Below, one piece after another: positions 1 to 8,035 of a DNA stretch of 64,000 bases. Within the stretch, counting starts at the first letter, position 1; each line of letters opens with the position of its first letter. The position numbers and the translations under genes are program-made. The notes beneath the pieces were generated by a model, which had not been told where the DNA came from, did no database searches, and worked only from the letters and a program-made list of their open reading frames with translations. The DNA is from Pseudorhizobium pelagicum (GTDB lineage Bacteria > Pseudomonadota > Alphaproteobacteria > Rhizobiales > Rhizobiaceae), in assembly GCA_000722615.1 (NCBI GenBank), contig JOKI01000004.1, forward strand, positions 1 through 64,000. Reading direction: 5' to 3'.

Positions 1-122
1 AGTCGCGGGCAACAACCGCCGAACGGGGTGCTGAGAGGTGCCACATAAACTAAACTTAGGAGGCAGCTTTCAGCGCCCCGTCCGAATTTTGAAAATTCCA
101 CGGATCGCCAAGGGAGGATTCT

Positions 123-212
123 GTGCTGTTTCTGAGCTTGCGGCTTGCTCTCATCCGCCCTGCCGGGCCACTTCTCCGGCCTTTGCTTCGGCTCAGGGCG
201 GATGAGGGGTAG
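123..212 (+). other. Possible small ORF (29 codons) with strong SD
   Basis: A GTG codon at 123 sits 5 nt after a near-perfect Shine-Dalgarno sequence (AGGGAGG, 111-117) and opens a 29-codon frame ending in TAG at 210-212. The predicted peptide is Leu/Arg/Pro-rich. Most of the frame coincides with the inverted repeat at 150-206, so the amino-acid sequence may simply be the translation of a palindromic repeat. It could be an upstream leader ORF or chance. I recognise no family. Confidence 0.18.
150..206. repeat. RIME-like palindromic intergenic element (remnant)
   Basis: A perfect 13-bp inverted repeat (CTCATCCGCCCTG at 150-162, its complement at 194-206) encloses a second small inverted repeat (GCCGG 162-166 / CCGGC 176-180). 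The left arm with its continuation (CTCATCCGCCCTGCCGGGCC) closely resembles, from memory, the arms of the RIME-type mosaic elements scattered between rhizobial genes. Only one unit is seen, so it may be a degenerate copy. Confidence 0.4.
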
Positions 213-338
213 CCTCGGCGCCGAAGGCCGCATCCCCCACCGGCCGCATCTTGTCGCAGCCTCGCCTGACCGGTTCACCGTTCTGGACAAACGCCCGGCT
301 GGCGCTTACCCACTCTGTCGACAGTACTGCGGGAGAAC

Positions 339-1775
339 ATGAGCATGGCATTGAAGGACGTTCGGTCGGGACAACGCAACGAGCAGGGGATCGAGACGGT
401 CCTCGGTCTCCTGAAGCAGCAGTTCGGCGAGCGCTTCCAGACGGGGCAGGCGTTTCGCGAGCAGCACGCCCATACCACCACCTATCTGCCGTCGCAGCTT
501 CCCGACGGCGTCGTCTTCGTCGAAACTGCCGAGGACGTGAAGGCGGTGGTGTCGGCCTGCGCAGCGCACAAGGTGCCGGTCATCGCCTTCGGCACGGGCT
601 CCTCGCTGGAAGGCCAGGTGAATGCGCCGAGCGGCGGCATCTCGATCGATTTCTCCCGCATGAACCGCGTGCTCCAGATCAACGCCGAAGATCTCGACGT
701 GGTGGTGGAGCCCGGCGTCACCCGCGAGCAGCTGAACACGGAGCTGCGCGACACCGGCCTGTTCTTCCCGATCGATCCCGGCGCCAATGCCTCGATCGGC
801 GGCATGGCGGCGACGCGGGCGTCGGGAACGAATGCGGTGCGCTACGGCACGATGAAGGACAATGTCCTGGCGCTGACCGTGGTGACGGCGAACGGCGAAG
901 AGATCCGCACCGCCCAGCGGGCGCGAAAATCCTCCGCCGGCTACGACCTCACCCGACTCTTCGTCGGATCGGAAGGAACGCTCGGCGTCATCACCTCGGT
1001 GACGCTGCGGCTGCAGGGCATTCCGGAAAAGATCGGCGGCGGCGTCTGCGCCTTTCCGTCGGTGAAGGCGGCCTGCGATGCGGTGATCCTGACGGTCCAG
1101 ATGGGCATTCCGGTCGCCCGCATCGAACTGCTCGACGAGATGCAGATGCGCGCCTGCAACGCCTATTCCGGGCTCTCCTATGCGGAGAAGCCGACGCTCT
1201 TCGTCGAATTCCACGGCACGGAGCAGACGGTGGCGCTGCAGGCCGAGCAGTTTACCGAGATCGCCACGGAATGCGGCGGCGACAGCTTCAGCTTCACCGC
1301 CAATGCCGAGGAGCGCAGCCGCCTGTGGAAGGCCCGCCACGATGCCTATTGGGCGTCGCGGGCGCTGGCGCCGCATCTGAACGGCCTGTCGACGGACGTC
1401 TGCGTGCCGATCTCGCGGCTGGCGGACTGCGTCGTCGAGACCCAGGCGGATATCCAGGAGCACGGCTATCTGGCGCCGATCGTCGGCCATGCGGGCGACG
1501 GAAACTTCCATGTGCTGATCCTGTTTGACGACAAGGACCCGGAGGACGTGGCGCGCGCCGAGGCCTTCGTGGCGCGGCTCAACACCCGGGCGCTTGCCAT
1601 GGGCGGCACCTGCACGGGCGAACACGGCATCGGCCAGGGCAAGATGAGCTTCCTGGAGCAGGAGCTTGGCGGCGCGGTCGATCTGATGCGATCGATCAAG
1701 AAAGGCCTCGATCCGGAGAATATCTTCAACCCAGGAAAGATCTTCCCGATGACGATGTCGCTCCCCAATGCTTGA
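339..1775 (+). CDS. FAD-binding oxidoreductase, glycolate oxidase GlcD / D-lactate dehydrogenase type
   Basis: Predicted flavoprotein dehydrogenase of 2-hydroxy acids (478 aa), the usual size for GlcD/DLD proteins. The N-terminal PCMH-type FAD domain spans about residues 55-230, with the pyrophosphate-binding stretches FGTGSSLEGQ (about 86) and DPGANASIGG (about 150). The C-terminal FAD-oxidase domain carries GHAGDGNFH (about 383) and CTGEHGIGQGK (about 425), the conserved active-site and flavin motifs of the family. The ATG at 339 follows GGGAGA; a second ATG two codons on is possible. It stands alone, ahead of an unrelated AsmA gene. Substrate (D-lactate, glycolate, D-2-hydroxyglutarate or similar) cannot be told from sequence. 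Confidence 0.88.
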   Translation: MSMALKDVRSGQRNEQGIETVLGLLKQQFGERFQTGQAFREQHAHTTTYLPSQLPDGVVFVETAEDVKAVVSACAAHKVPVIAFGTGSSLEGQVNAPSGGISIDFSRMNRVLQINAEDLDVVVEPGVTREQLNTELRDTGLFFPIDPGANASIGGMAATRASGTNAVRYGTMKDNVLALTVVTANGEEIRTAQRARKSSAGYDLTRLFVGSEGTLGVITSVTLRLQGIPEKIGGGVCAFPSVKAACDAVILTVQMGIPVARIELLDEMQMRACNAYSGLSYAEKPTLFVEFHGTEQTVALQAEQFTEIATECGGDSFSFTANAEERSRLWKARHDAYWASRALAPHLNGLSTDVCVPISRLADCVVETQADIQEHGYLAPIVGHAGDGNFHVLILFDDKDPEDVARAEAFVARLNTRALAMGGTCTGEHGIGQGKMSFLEQELGGAVDLMRSIKKGLDPENIFNPGKIFPMTMSLPNA

Positions 1776-1831
1776 CTTGCCTATGCATCGGGTGGGACTA
1801 GTCTTTTCCTAAGGCGAAGGAGACTCGTACG

Positions 1832-4800
1832 GTGCTTGGACGCATCCTGTTGACGTTTGGCGGTGTTCTGGTGGTGGCTTTGTTCGCCGCCCTGCTGGCG
1901 CCGTTCTTCATCGACTGGACCGACTTCCGGGTCGAGTTCGAGCAGCGGGCGAGCCGCATCCTCGGCAAGAAGGTGACGGTCCACGGCGAGGTCGAGGCCC
2001 GCATCCTGCCGTTCCCATCGGTGACGCTGAGCGACGTCCGGGTCGGCCAGGATCAGGACGGTCAGCCGCAGGTGTCGGCAGCCCGTTTCTCCATGGACAT
2101 GGAGCTTGCGCCCTTCCTGTCGGGCGAAGCGCGCATCTTCGACATGCGCATCGAGGATCCGAAGGCGCGCGTGCGTGTTCTTCCAGATGGGACGCTCGAC
2201 TGGATGCGCGGCAGCAGCGCCGATATTCCGCTGCGCACCGTGGTGATCGAAGACGTCCACATCACCGGGGGCTCCATCGACCTGATCGATGAGCAGAGCG
2301 GCCAGACGCGGCGGCTGACTGGCCTTTCTGCGGATCTGTCCGCAGGCTCGCTGGCGGGTCCTTGGCGCGGCGACGGCTTTGCCTCGCTCGACGGCGAGGA
2401 GGCTGCCTTCAGCCTCTCCACCGGGGAGGCCGACCGGATCGAGCAGAAGGTCCCGCTGCGGTTGCGGCTCTTGCCGGATTCGGCGCCGATCGCCCTGACG
2501 CTTGACGGGGACCTTGCTCTTTCGGAAGACCGTCCCGGGTACAACGGCAGCTTCGCTCTGGATGTGCTGCAGGAGGAAAGCGAGGACGAGCCGGTCAATG
2601 CGCCGCCGCCCGGCCCGCGCCTGAAGGGTGGCTTCGAACTCACCAACGAGCGGATAAGGATCCCGGAATACCGGCTTGAGGTCGGAGCGCTGAATGATCC
2701 CTATGTGGTGACGGGCGAGGCGACGCTCGATACCGGGCAGGCGCCGGAATTCCTGCTGACGGCCGACGGCCAGCAGATCGACGTCAATCGTCTGGGAACG
2801 GGCGAGCGCGCCAAGACCGGCCGTGATGCGGCGGCTTCCGCCCAGCGGCGCATCCAGGCGGTCATCGACATCGCCGCGCAGATCCCCATTCCGCAGGTGC
2901 CGGGGCGGGCCAGCCTGAGGCTTCCCGCCGTCGTCGCCAATGATACGACCGTCCGCGACATCCGCATCGACGTGCGGCCGGCCGGCAGCGGCTGGACCGT
3001 CGAGAATTTTGCGGCGACCCTTCCGGGCCGCACCCAGGTGGAAGCCAAGGGCGCCCTGACGCTGGAGAACCGGATTGGCTTCGTCGGCGACATGCTGCTC
3101 GCCTCGAACCAGCCATCGGGGCTTGCCGACTGGCTGTCGGGCACTGTCGATCCGGCGATCCGGCAGTTGAAGACGGCGGGCTTTTCGGCGCGCGTGAACC
3201 TCACGCCGCAACTGCAGCGCTTCGACGACCTTGAGCTTGCCATCGGCCCTGCGACGCTGCGCGGCAGCGTCGAGCGGCATGCACCTCCGGAGGCGGTGCC
3301 TTCGCTGACCCTCGACCTTGCCGGCGACGAGATCGACCTCGATGCCATCCGGGCGCTTGCCTCGCTGATCACCGGCGATGATGCGGGTGAGGATGTCCTC
3401 GACCATACCGTCGCCGCCAGCCTGAAGGCCGAGCGGTTCACCGCCTTCGGCGTCGCCGCCGACCGGGTGGATACGGTCTTCACGCTTTCCGAGGGACAGC
3501 TTTCGCTCGAGCGTCTGGCAATCGGCGATCTGGCCGGAGCAGCGATCGCGGCGCAAGGCAATCTGACCGGCTCGTTCTTCTCCTATACCGGCAGCGGGTC
3601 CGCCACGCTCAAAGCCGAGGATCCGTCTGCCTTCCTGGCGATGTTGCGCAACCGGCTGCCGTCGCACCCGATGCTCGACCGGATGGCGGCGAGCGCAGGC
3701 TGGTTTGCGGGAACGGACCTTTCGGCGAATGTCTCCGTCGGCGGCGAGATCAGCGGCGCGTCCGCACGGGTGACCGGAACGGCGAACGGCAGCACGGTCG
3801 AGGCGGATATCGCCTTGCCCACGCTGTTCGACCTGACGGCCGGCGCCGATTTTTCGCTCAACGCCCTGCTGACGAACGAGCAGAGCCCCATCCTGCTGGG
3901 GCAGGCCGGCCTCGATCCTCTGCCGCTGGGCGACGATGGTCCGGGCCGGCTGTCGCTGGCGCTCAACCGGGAAGGCGATCAGCCGGCCACCGGCAGCCTC
4001 GCGTTCGAGACCGATGCCACGCAGTTCGAGACGAATGGATCGCTCAGCCTCGCGTCCGAAGATTTCGGCTCCGGCCGCGGTAGGATCAGTCTTCGCAGCC
4101 GCGACATCGAACCCTATCTGCTGATGTCGGGCATCGGTGTGCCGCAGTTCGGCACCGGCTTGCCCGTCGAACTCGGCGCCGAGGTCACGGTGTCGCCGCA
4201 GAGCATGGCTTTTGCGGACGTCGCGGGACGGATTGGCGGCAACTCGGTTGCCAGCAGCGGACTGGTCGTCGACCGCACCGCCCCGGATTTCTCGCTCGCC
4301 GGGGACCTGGTGCTCGACACCCTCGATCTTGCCTGGCTCGGCGAGGCGGCCTATGGCGCGCTCGCCGATCCGGCGACGGCGGAATTGTCGGACGAGCCGT
4401 TCTCCCTGCCGATCTTCGGCGCGGCGCAGGCGCAGCTTAACGTGCAGGCGAAAACGTTCCGACCGGGGCTCTTCGGCGACATCGCCGATTTCTCTGGCGT
4501 CATTACGCATCGCAACGGCAGCCTCACCATCGAGGACGCCGCCGGTGCCTGGCAGGGGGGGCGCATTGCCGGCCGACTCGCCATGTCGAACGGCGAGGGC
4601 AATGGCATCTTCCAGAGCAGCCTGACGGTGGAGAACGCCGATCTGTCCTCGCTCGTCTGGGAAAGCGGCGGTGCGCCGGTCGCCAGCGGACGGCTGAACG
4701 CCGTTCTGTCGGCCGAGGCCACTGCCCAGTCGCCCGCCGCGCTGATGGCCGCGCTCAACGGCTCCGGCGAACTGCGGCTTGCCGACCTTTCGGTGCAGGG

Positions 4801-5557
4801 CATCTCGCCCACGGCCTTGCCGGCCATCCTGGCGGAGGTCGATCAGCTGGAGGGCGATATCACGGAGGCGCGGGTGCGCCCGATCGCCGAGCGGCTGATC
4901 CGCAGCGGCGCGCTTTCGCTCCGAACGGTCGTCGTGCCGTTCACGATCACCGAAGGCGAGGTGAGGGCGCAGAACATCGTTGCCGCCGCCGGGGATGTCA
5001 GGCTGTCGGGCGAGGCGAGAGTCGATCTCCTCGAGGAGACGCTCCGCGGTGAACTGGTCGCAGCCTATGCGGCGGGTGACGAGGGGCTGGCCGGCGGCGA
5101 TGCGGCCGTGCAGCTCATCTATTCCGGCGATATCGCCGAGCCGCAGGTGACGACGTCGGTGGCGCCGCTCACAAACTTCCTGTCGCTGCGGGCCTACGAG
5201 CGGGAGCGCCGTCGGGTCGAAGCCCTGCAGGCGAGCGTTCTGGAAAAGCAGCGCCTGCGCCGCGAGGTCGCGCTCTACCGCTTTCTCGAAGAGGAGCGTC
5301 AGGCGGCCCGCGAACGGGCCGAAGCCGAGGAACGCGCGCGGCGCGAAGCGGAGGAAGCACGCCGGCAGGCCGAGGCTGCGGCACAGGCGGAGCGGGAGAG
5401 GGCGGAAGCTGCAGCCCGGGCCGCCGAGGAGGAGCTTCGTCGCTCGCAGCAGGTGGCGCCGACACTGTCCGTGCCGCCAACGGGAGACGTGTTCCGAGAG
5501 AATCTTGCGCCGCTCCAGACGCCGAGCATCCAGAACCTGCCCGGCGTGCAGCCCTAG
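1832..5557 (+). CDS. AsmA family protein
   Basis: A 1241-aa protein of the AsmA group, large inner-membrane-anchored proteins thought to act in envelope biogenesis or lipid transfer to the outer membrane. A single N-terminal membrane segment (about residues 4-25) is followed by a typical AsmA N-domain and a very long beta-rich periplasmic region. The AsmA C-terminal domain lies around 950-1110. After it comes a charged Ala/Arg/Glu-rich coiled-coil-like tail (about 1118-1212), unusual for the family. The start is GTG at 1832, preceded by AAGGCGAAGGAG. The stop overlaps that of the convergent RHH gene by sharing the tetranucleotide CTAG. Confidence 0.88.
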   Translation: MLGRILLTFGGVLVVALFAALLAPFFIDWTDFRVEFEQRASRILGKKVTVHGEVEARILPFPSVTLSDVRVGQDQDGQPQVSAARFSMDMELAPFLSGEARIFDMRIEDPKARVRVLPDGTLDWMRGSSADIPLRTVVIEDVHITGGSIDLIDEQSGQTRRLTGLSADLSAGSLAGPWRGDGFASLDGEEAAFSLSTGEADRIEQKVPLRLRLLPDSAPIALTLDGDLALSEDRPGYNGSFALDVLQEESEDEPVNAPPPGPRLKGGFELTNERIRIPEYRLEVGALNDPYVVTGEATLDTGQAPEFLLTADGQQIDVNRLGTGERAKTGRDAAASAQRRIQAVIDIAAQIPIPQVPGRASLRLPAVVANDTTVRDIRIDVRPAGSGWTVENFAATLPGRTQVEAKGALTLENRIGFVGDMLLASNQPSGLADWLSGTVDPAIRQLKTAGFSARVNLTPQLQRFDDLELAIGPATLRGSVERHAPPEAVPSLTLDLAGDEIDLDAIRALASLITGDDAGEDVLDHTVAASLKAERFTAFGVAADRVDTVFTLSEGQLSLERLAIGDLAGAAIAAQGNLTGSFFSYTGSGSATLKAEDPSAFLAMLRNRLPSHPMLDRMAASAGWFAGTDLSANVSVGGEISGASARVTGTANGSTVEADIALPTLFDLTAGADFSLNALLTNEQSPILLGQAGLDPLPLGDDGPGRLSLALNREGDQPATGSLAFETDATQFETNGSLSLASEDFGSGRGRISLRSRDIEPYLLMSGIGVPQFGTGLPVELGAEVTVSPQSMAFADVAGRIGGNSVASSGLVVDRTAPDFSLAGDLVLDTLDLAWLGEAAYGALADPATAELSDEPFSLPIFGAAQAQLNVQAKTFRPGLFGDIADFSGVITHRNGSLTIEDAAGAWQGGRIAGRLAMSNGEGNGIFQSSLTVENADLSSLVWESGGAPVASGRLNAVLSAEATAQSPAALMAALNGSGELRLADLSVQGISPTALPAILAEVDQLEGDITEARVRPIAERLIRSGALSLRTVVVPFTITEGEVRAQNIVAAAGDVRLSGEARVDLLEETLRGELVAAYAAGDEGLAGGDAAVQLIYSGDIAEPQVTTSVAPLTNFLSLRAYERERRRVEALQASVLEKQRLRREVALYRFLEEERQAARERAEAEERARREAEEARRQAEAAAQAERERAEAAARAAEEELRRSQQVAPTLSVPPTGDVFRENLAPLQTPSIQNLPGVQP

Positions 5558-5820
5558 GCCTGGTCTACGCCGGCCTTGCGATCGTGGGACGTTGGCGGAC
5601 TTGCCTGCTGCAGCGTTCGCAGAACATGGACCCGGAGCGCCGACGAGAGATTGCTGTCTGGGGGGCGCGCGTCATCGACTTCGGCAATGAGGCCGGCAAT
5701 GCTGATCTGCCGGTCCGTAGCCATACGCTTCAGCTCTTCCCAGAATTCGTCTTCGAGCGAGAAGCTGGTCCGGTGGCCGTGCAGCGTTGCGGAATGTTTG
5801 CGGATCACCGGCGCCCCCAT
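5554..5820 (-). CDS. Ribbon-helix-helix domain protein
   Basis: Small protein (88 aa from the ATG at 5820; an upstream ATG at 5844 would add 8 residues) with a ribbon-helix-helix fold: a short strand (HRTSFSLED), then two helices (FWEELKRMATDR and SIAGLIAEVDD). This matches the RHH_4-type family common in alphaproteobacteria, presumed DNA-binding. The family usually begins near the VIRKHS stretch, which favours the ATG at 5820. It is the last gene of a minus-strand cluster with a DUF4169 gene and sspB. Its stop overlaps that of the AsmA gene. Target unknown. Confidence 0.8.
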   Translation of the reverse strand: MGAPVIRKHSATLHGHRTSFSLEDEFWEELKRMATDRQISIAGLIAEVDDARPPDSNLSSALRVHVLRTLQQASPPTSHDRKAGVDQA

Positions 5821-5877
5821 TTGAGCCAAGCCTGTCGCATGCATGCATTCCAGGCTCGTCGCGGATCAGGCTCCCGG

Positions 5878-6069
5878 TCAGTCCAGATCCGGCTTTTCCC
5901 GGCGGCCCTGATCAAGTGTCCGCTCCGCCTTGTCGTTCAGCGTCTTCGTCAGCGTCTTTTCCGCCTTGCTGCGGCCGAAGGTGAGGCGGTTCTGCTCCGC
6001 CTGCTTTTCCTTCTCGACCCGCTGCTTCGTCTTTCGAAACTGCCGCAGGTTGACGACATCGCCGCTCAT
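5878..6069 (-). CDS. DUF4169 family protein
   Basis: A 63-aa, highly charged, lysine/arginine-rich protein matching DUF4169, a short alphaproteobacterial family of unknown function. It opens MSGDVVNLRQFRKTKQR and is predicted almost wholly helical, with no membrane segment. The ATG at 6069 is preceded by GGAGA at a good distance; a longer frame upstream is low-complexity and not credible. It lies 16 bp downstream of sspB and upstream of the RHH gene on the same strand, so the three are probably co-transcribed. Function cannot be assigned. Confidence 0.8.
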   Translation of the reverse strand: MSGDVVNLRQFRKTKQRVEKEKQAEQNRLTFGRSKAEKTLTKTLNDKAERTLDQGRREKPDLD

Positions 6070-6085
6070 GGGGTCTCCGACTGGG

Positions 6086-6589
6086 CTACTGCTTCTTGCG
6101 GAAGGAATCGAGGGACACGACGGACGCCGGCTTCTTTTCCTCGCCGGAATTCTGCTCGCCGGTTTCCGGCTTGGCAACCGAGTCGACGGGAATCGCCGTG
6201 ATCTCCGCGGATGCCTGGTCTTCGTCCACCAGCGGCACCTCGAACTCGAGCTCGAAGTTCACCGACGGGTCGTAGAAGCCGCGAATCGCGTTGAACGGGA
6301 TGACCAGACGCTCGGGCGTGTCGGAGAACGACAGGCCGATCTCGAACTGCGTGTCGGAGATCTTCAGGTCCCAGAACTGGTGCTGGACGACGATGGTCAT
6401 CTGCTCGGGATATTTGGACTTCAGATGCTGGGAGACGCGAACGCCGGGCGCGCCGGTCAGAAAGGTGATGAAGAAATGGTGGTCGCCAGGCAGGCGCCCG
6501 GTGGCTGCGACCTCCGACAATACTTTGCGGATGACGCCGCGCAATGCGTCCTGTGCCAAGATATCGTAGCGGATGTGATCCTGCCCCAT
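6086..6589 (-). CDS. sspB: SspB family protein, ClpXP adaptor
   Basis: Alpha-type SspB (167 aa), the adaptor that binds tmRNA-tagged and other substrates and hands them to ClpXP. The folded substrate-binding domain covers about residues 1-115. An acidic, Pro/Glu/Gln-rich flexible linker follows (about 118-150). The protein ends in the short basic motif VVSLDSFRKKQ, which fits the ClpX-binding tail expected of SspB proteins. The SD before the ATG is weak. The gene lies just downstream of, and on the same strand as, the tmRNA gene, its functional partner, and upstream of the DUF4169 and RHH genes. Confidence 0.92.
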   Translation of the reverse strand: MGQDHIRYDILAQDALRGVIRKVLSEVAATGRLPGDHHFFITFLTGAPGVRVSQHLKSKYPEQMTIVVQHQFWDLKISDTQFEIGLSFSDTPERLVIPFNAIRGFYDPSVNFELEFEVPLVDEDQASAEITAIPVDSVAKPETGEQNSGEEKKPASVVSLDSFRKKQ

Positions 6590-6706
6590 TCGGTTCTGTC
6601 TCTCATTCTGAATAAGTGTCGAAGCACTGCTTATGCCATGCCCGCGATGCGCGGGAAAGCGGTCGCGTTGGTGTCACTGTACATAAATTCGTCGAAAGAG
6701 AGAAGG

Positions 6707-7033
6707 TGAAGGCTTCTGTTGCCAGGTGCCTTCGGACCCCGCCTCAAGGTGCTAGCCAGGAGGACTTAGTTCGGGTTTCCCGCACCGCCATTAGGCAGCG
6801 AGAGCGTAACCCTTAGCGTTGTTGTCATTTGCAACTACACTTGTGACCCGATAACGGCGGTATCATGCCGAGCAAAAGTACGATCTTTACACCCTTGTCG
6901 ATCCTATTTCGCCCCCATCAAAAGCCGGTCATGCTGACCGACCGGTTTTTGGTGGAGGCGCCGGGTACCGCCCCCGGGTCCAATAGGTTTATTTCATCGA
7001 CCATTTATCGCCATATCCGGAGCAAGCCCCGGC
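6707..7033 (-). ncRNA. ssrA: Circularly permuted (two-piece) tmRNA
   Basis: Alphaproteobacterial tmRNA gene, which rescues stalled ribosomes. Read on the minus strand, the acceptor piece comes first (about 7033-6950) and ends in the T-arm, the acceptor strand CGCCTCC, A and an encoded CCA (6952-6950). A spacer of 33 nt (6949-6917) that can fold into a hairpin follows. The coding piece begins with GGGGGCG (6916-6910), which pairs with the acceptor strand and gives the G3-U70 alanine identity pair. It then shows GGATCGAC, like the D-arm of standard tmRNA. The tag frame runs 6832-6791: GCA AAT GAC AAC AAC GCT AAG GGT TAC GCT, then CTC GCT GCC TAA, giving ANDNNAKGYALAA. The outer ends are estimates from usual piece lengths. 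Confidence 0.95.
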
Positions 7034-7039
7034 AAACCA

Positions 7040-7068
7040 GATATAGGGCTTCCGGACGCCGCTGGGAA
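7040..7068 (-). promoter_or_regulatory. Promoter of the tmRNA gene
   Basis: On the minus strand, TTCCCA (7068-7063) and TATATC (7045-7040) are separated by 17 bp. A start 7 nt after the -10 box would fall near 7033, which agrees with the expected 5' end of the tmRNA acceptor piece. The -35 match is moderate. Confidence 0.5.
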
Positions 7069-7240
7069 GGGGGATGCGTGCAATTTGCGGGCGGATTGTC
7101 ATGGTGGCGTCATGTTCCGGTTCGCGCTGCGGCAAGCCGCTCCGGACCGGTGACAGTTAGCTGTAGATAGACGAAGCGCGTCGTTGGAGCCGCCGTCCAT
7201 AGCCGCTACAATCGCCCCATCCAGAATCGGCGGCGGCAGC

Positions 7241-8035
7241 ATGAAGCAGTATCTCGACCTTCTCCACCATGTCCTCGAGGACGGCACCGATCGCGGTGAC
7301 CGGACCGGGACGGGCACCCGCTCGGTCTTCGGCTACCAGATGCGCTACGACCTGGAGCAGGGGTTTCCGGTGCTGACCACCAAGAAGCTGCATCTGCGCT
7401 CGATCATCCACGAGCTCCTGTGGTTCCTCCGGGGCGACACCAACATTGCCTACCTGAAGGACAACGGCGTCACCATCTGGGACGAATGGGCCGACGAGAA
7501 CGGCGACCTCGGGCCGGTCTACGGCGCGCAGTGGCGCTCCTGGCCCGCGCCGGACGGGCGCAAGATCGACCAGATCGCCAATGTCGTGGAGAGCATCCGC
7601 AGCAATCCGAACTCGCGCCGGCACATCGTTTCGGCCTGGAACCCCGCGGAAGTGGACGAGATGGCGCTGCCGCCCTGCCACTGCCTGTTCCAGTTCTATG
7701 TCGCCGACGGCCGGCTCTCCTGCCAGCTCTACCAGCGCTCGGCCGACATTTTTCTCGGCGTGCCCTTCAACATCGCCTCCTACGCTCTGCTGACGATGAT
7801 GGTGGCGCAGGTGACGGGGCTGAAACCCGGCGACTTCGTTCACACCCTGGGGGACGCGCATCTCTATGCGGATCACTTCGAGCAGGCCCGGCTGCAGCTG
7901 ACCCGCACGCCGAAAGCGCTGCCGCGGATGCACATCAATCCGGAGGTGACGGATCTCTTTGCCTTCACCTACGAGGACTTCCGGCTCGACGGCTATGAAG
8001 CCGAGCCCAGCATCAAGGCACGGATCGCCGTATGA
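7241..8035 (+). CDS. thyA: Thymidylate synthase
   Basis: Converts dUMP to dTMP using methylene-tetrahydrofolate. From the ATG at 7241 the protein is 264 aa, the same length as the E. coli enzyme, and the catalytic cysteine falls at the same position, C146 in PPCHCLFQ. Other family blocks are [13 protein letters not shown] (about 19) and the [20 protein letters not shown] region (about 80-99). The frame is open upstream to 7184, but that extension has no homology-like content. The stop overlaps the folA start (ATGA), so the two are translationally coupled. They form the dTMP-cycle pair, folA regenerating tetrahydrofolate. Confidence 0.97.
   Translation: MKQYLDLLHHVLEDGTDRGDRTGTGTRSVFGYQMRYDLEQGFPVLTTKKLHLRSIIHELLWFLRGDTNIAYLKDNGVTIWDEWADENGDLGPVYGAQWRSWPAPDGRKIDQIANVVESIRSNPNSRRHIVSAWNPAEVDEMALPPCHCLFQFYVADGRLSCQLYQRSADIFLGVPFNIASYALLTMMVAQVTGLKPGDFVHTLGDAHLYADHFEQARLQLTRTPKALPRMHINPEVTDLFAFTYEDFRLDGYEAEPSIKARIAV

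Larger units (their letters stand above)
1..338. other. Intergenic region at left edge
   Basis: No convincing gene is visible here. The stretch holds an inverted repeat (150-206) and a possible 29-codon reading frame (123-212), listed separately. It ends with the ribosome-binding site (GGGAGA at 331-336) of the downstream flavoprotein gene. A minus-strand gene could begin near position 43 and run off the left edge, but only about 14 codons would be inside the window, too few to judge. Confidence 0.5.

Noticed and set aside
1781..4510. Long open frame (909 codons) antisense to the AsmA gene
   Set aside because: Arg/Gly/Asp-rich mirror of GC-rich coding sequence with no family-like motifs; AsmA on the plus strand is clear.
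6865..7170. Plus-strand 101-codon frame in the gap before thyA
   Set aside because: It lies across the minus-strand tmRNA gene, whose structure explains the sequence.
7184..7240. N-terminal extension of ThyA by 19 codons
   Set aside because: From 7241 the protein has the exact length and catalytic Cys position of E. coli ThyA.
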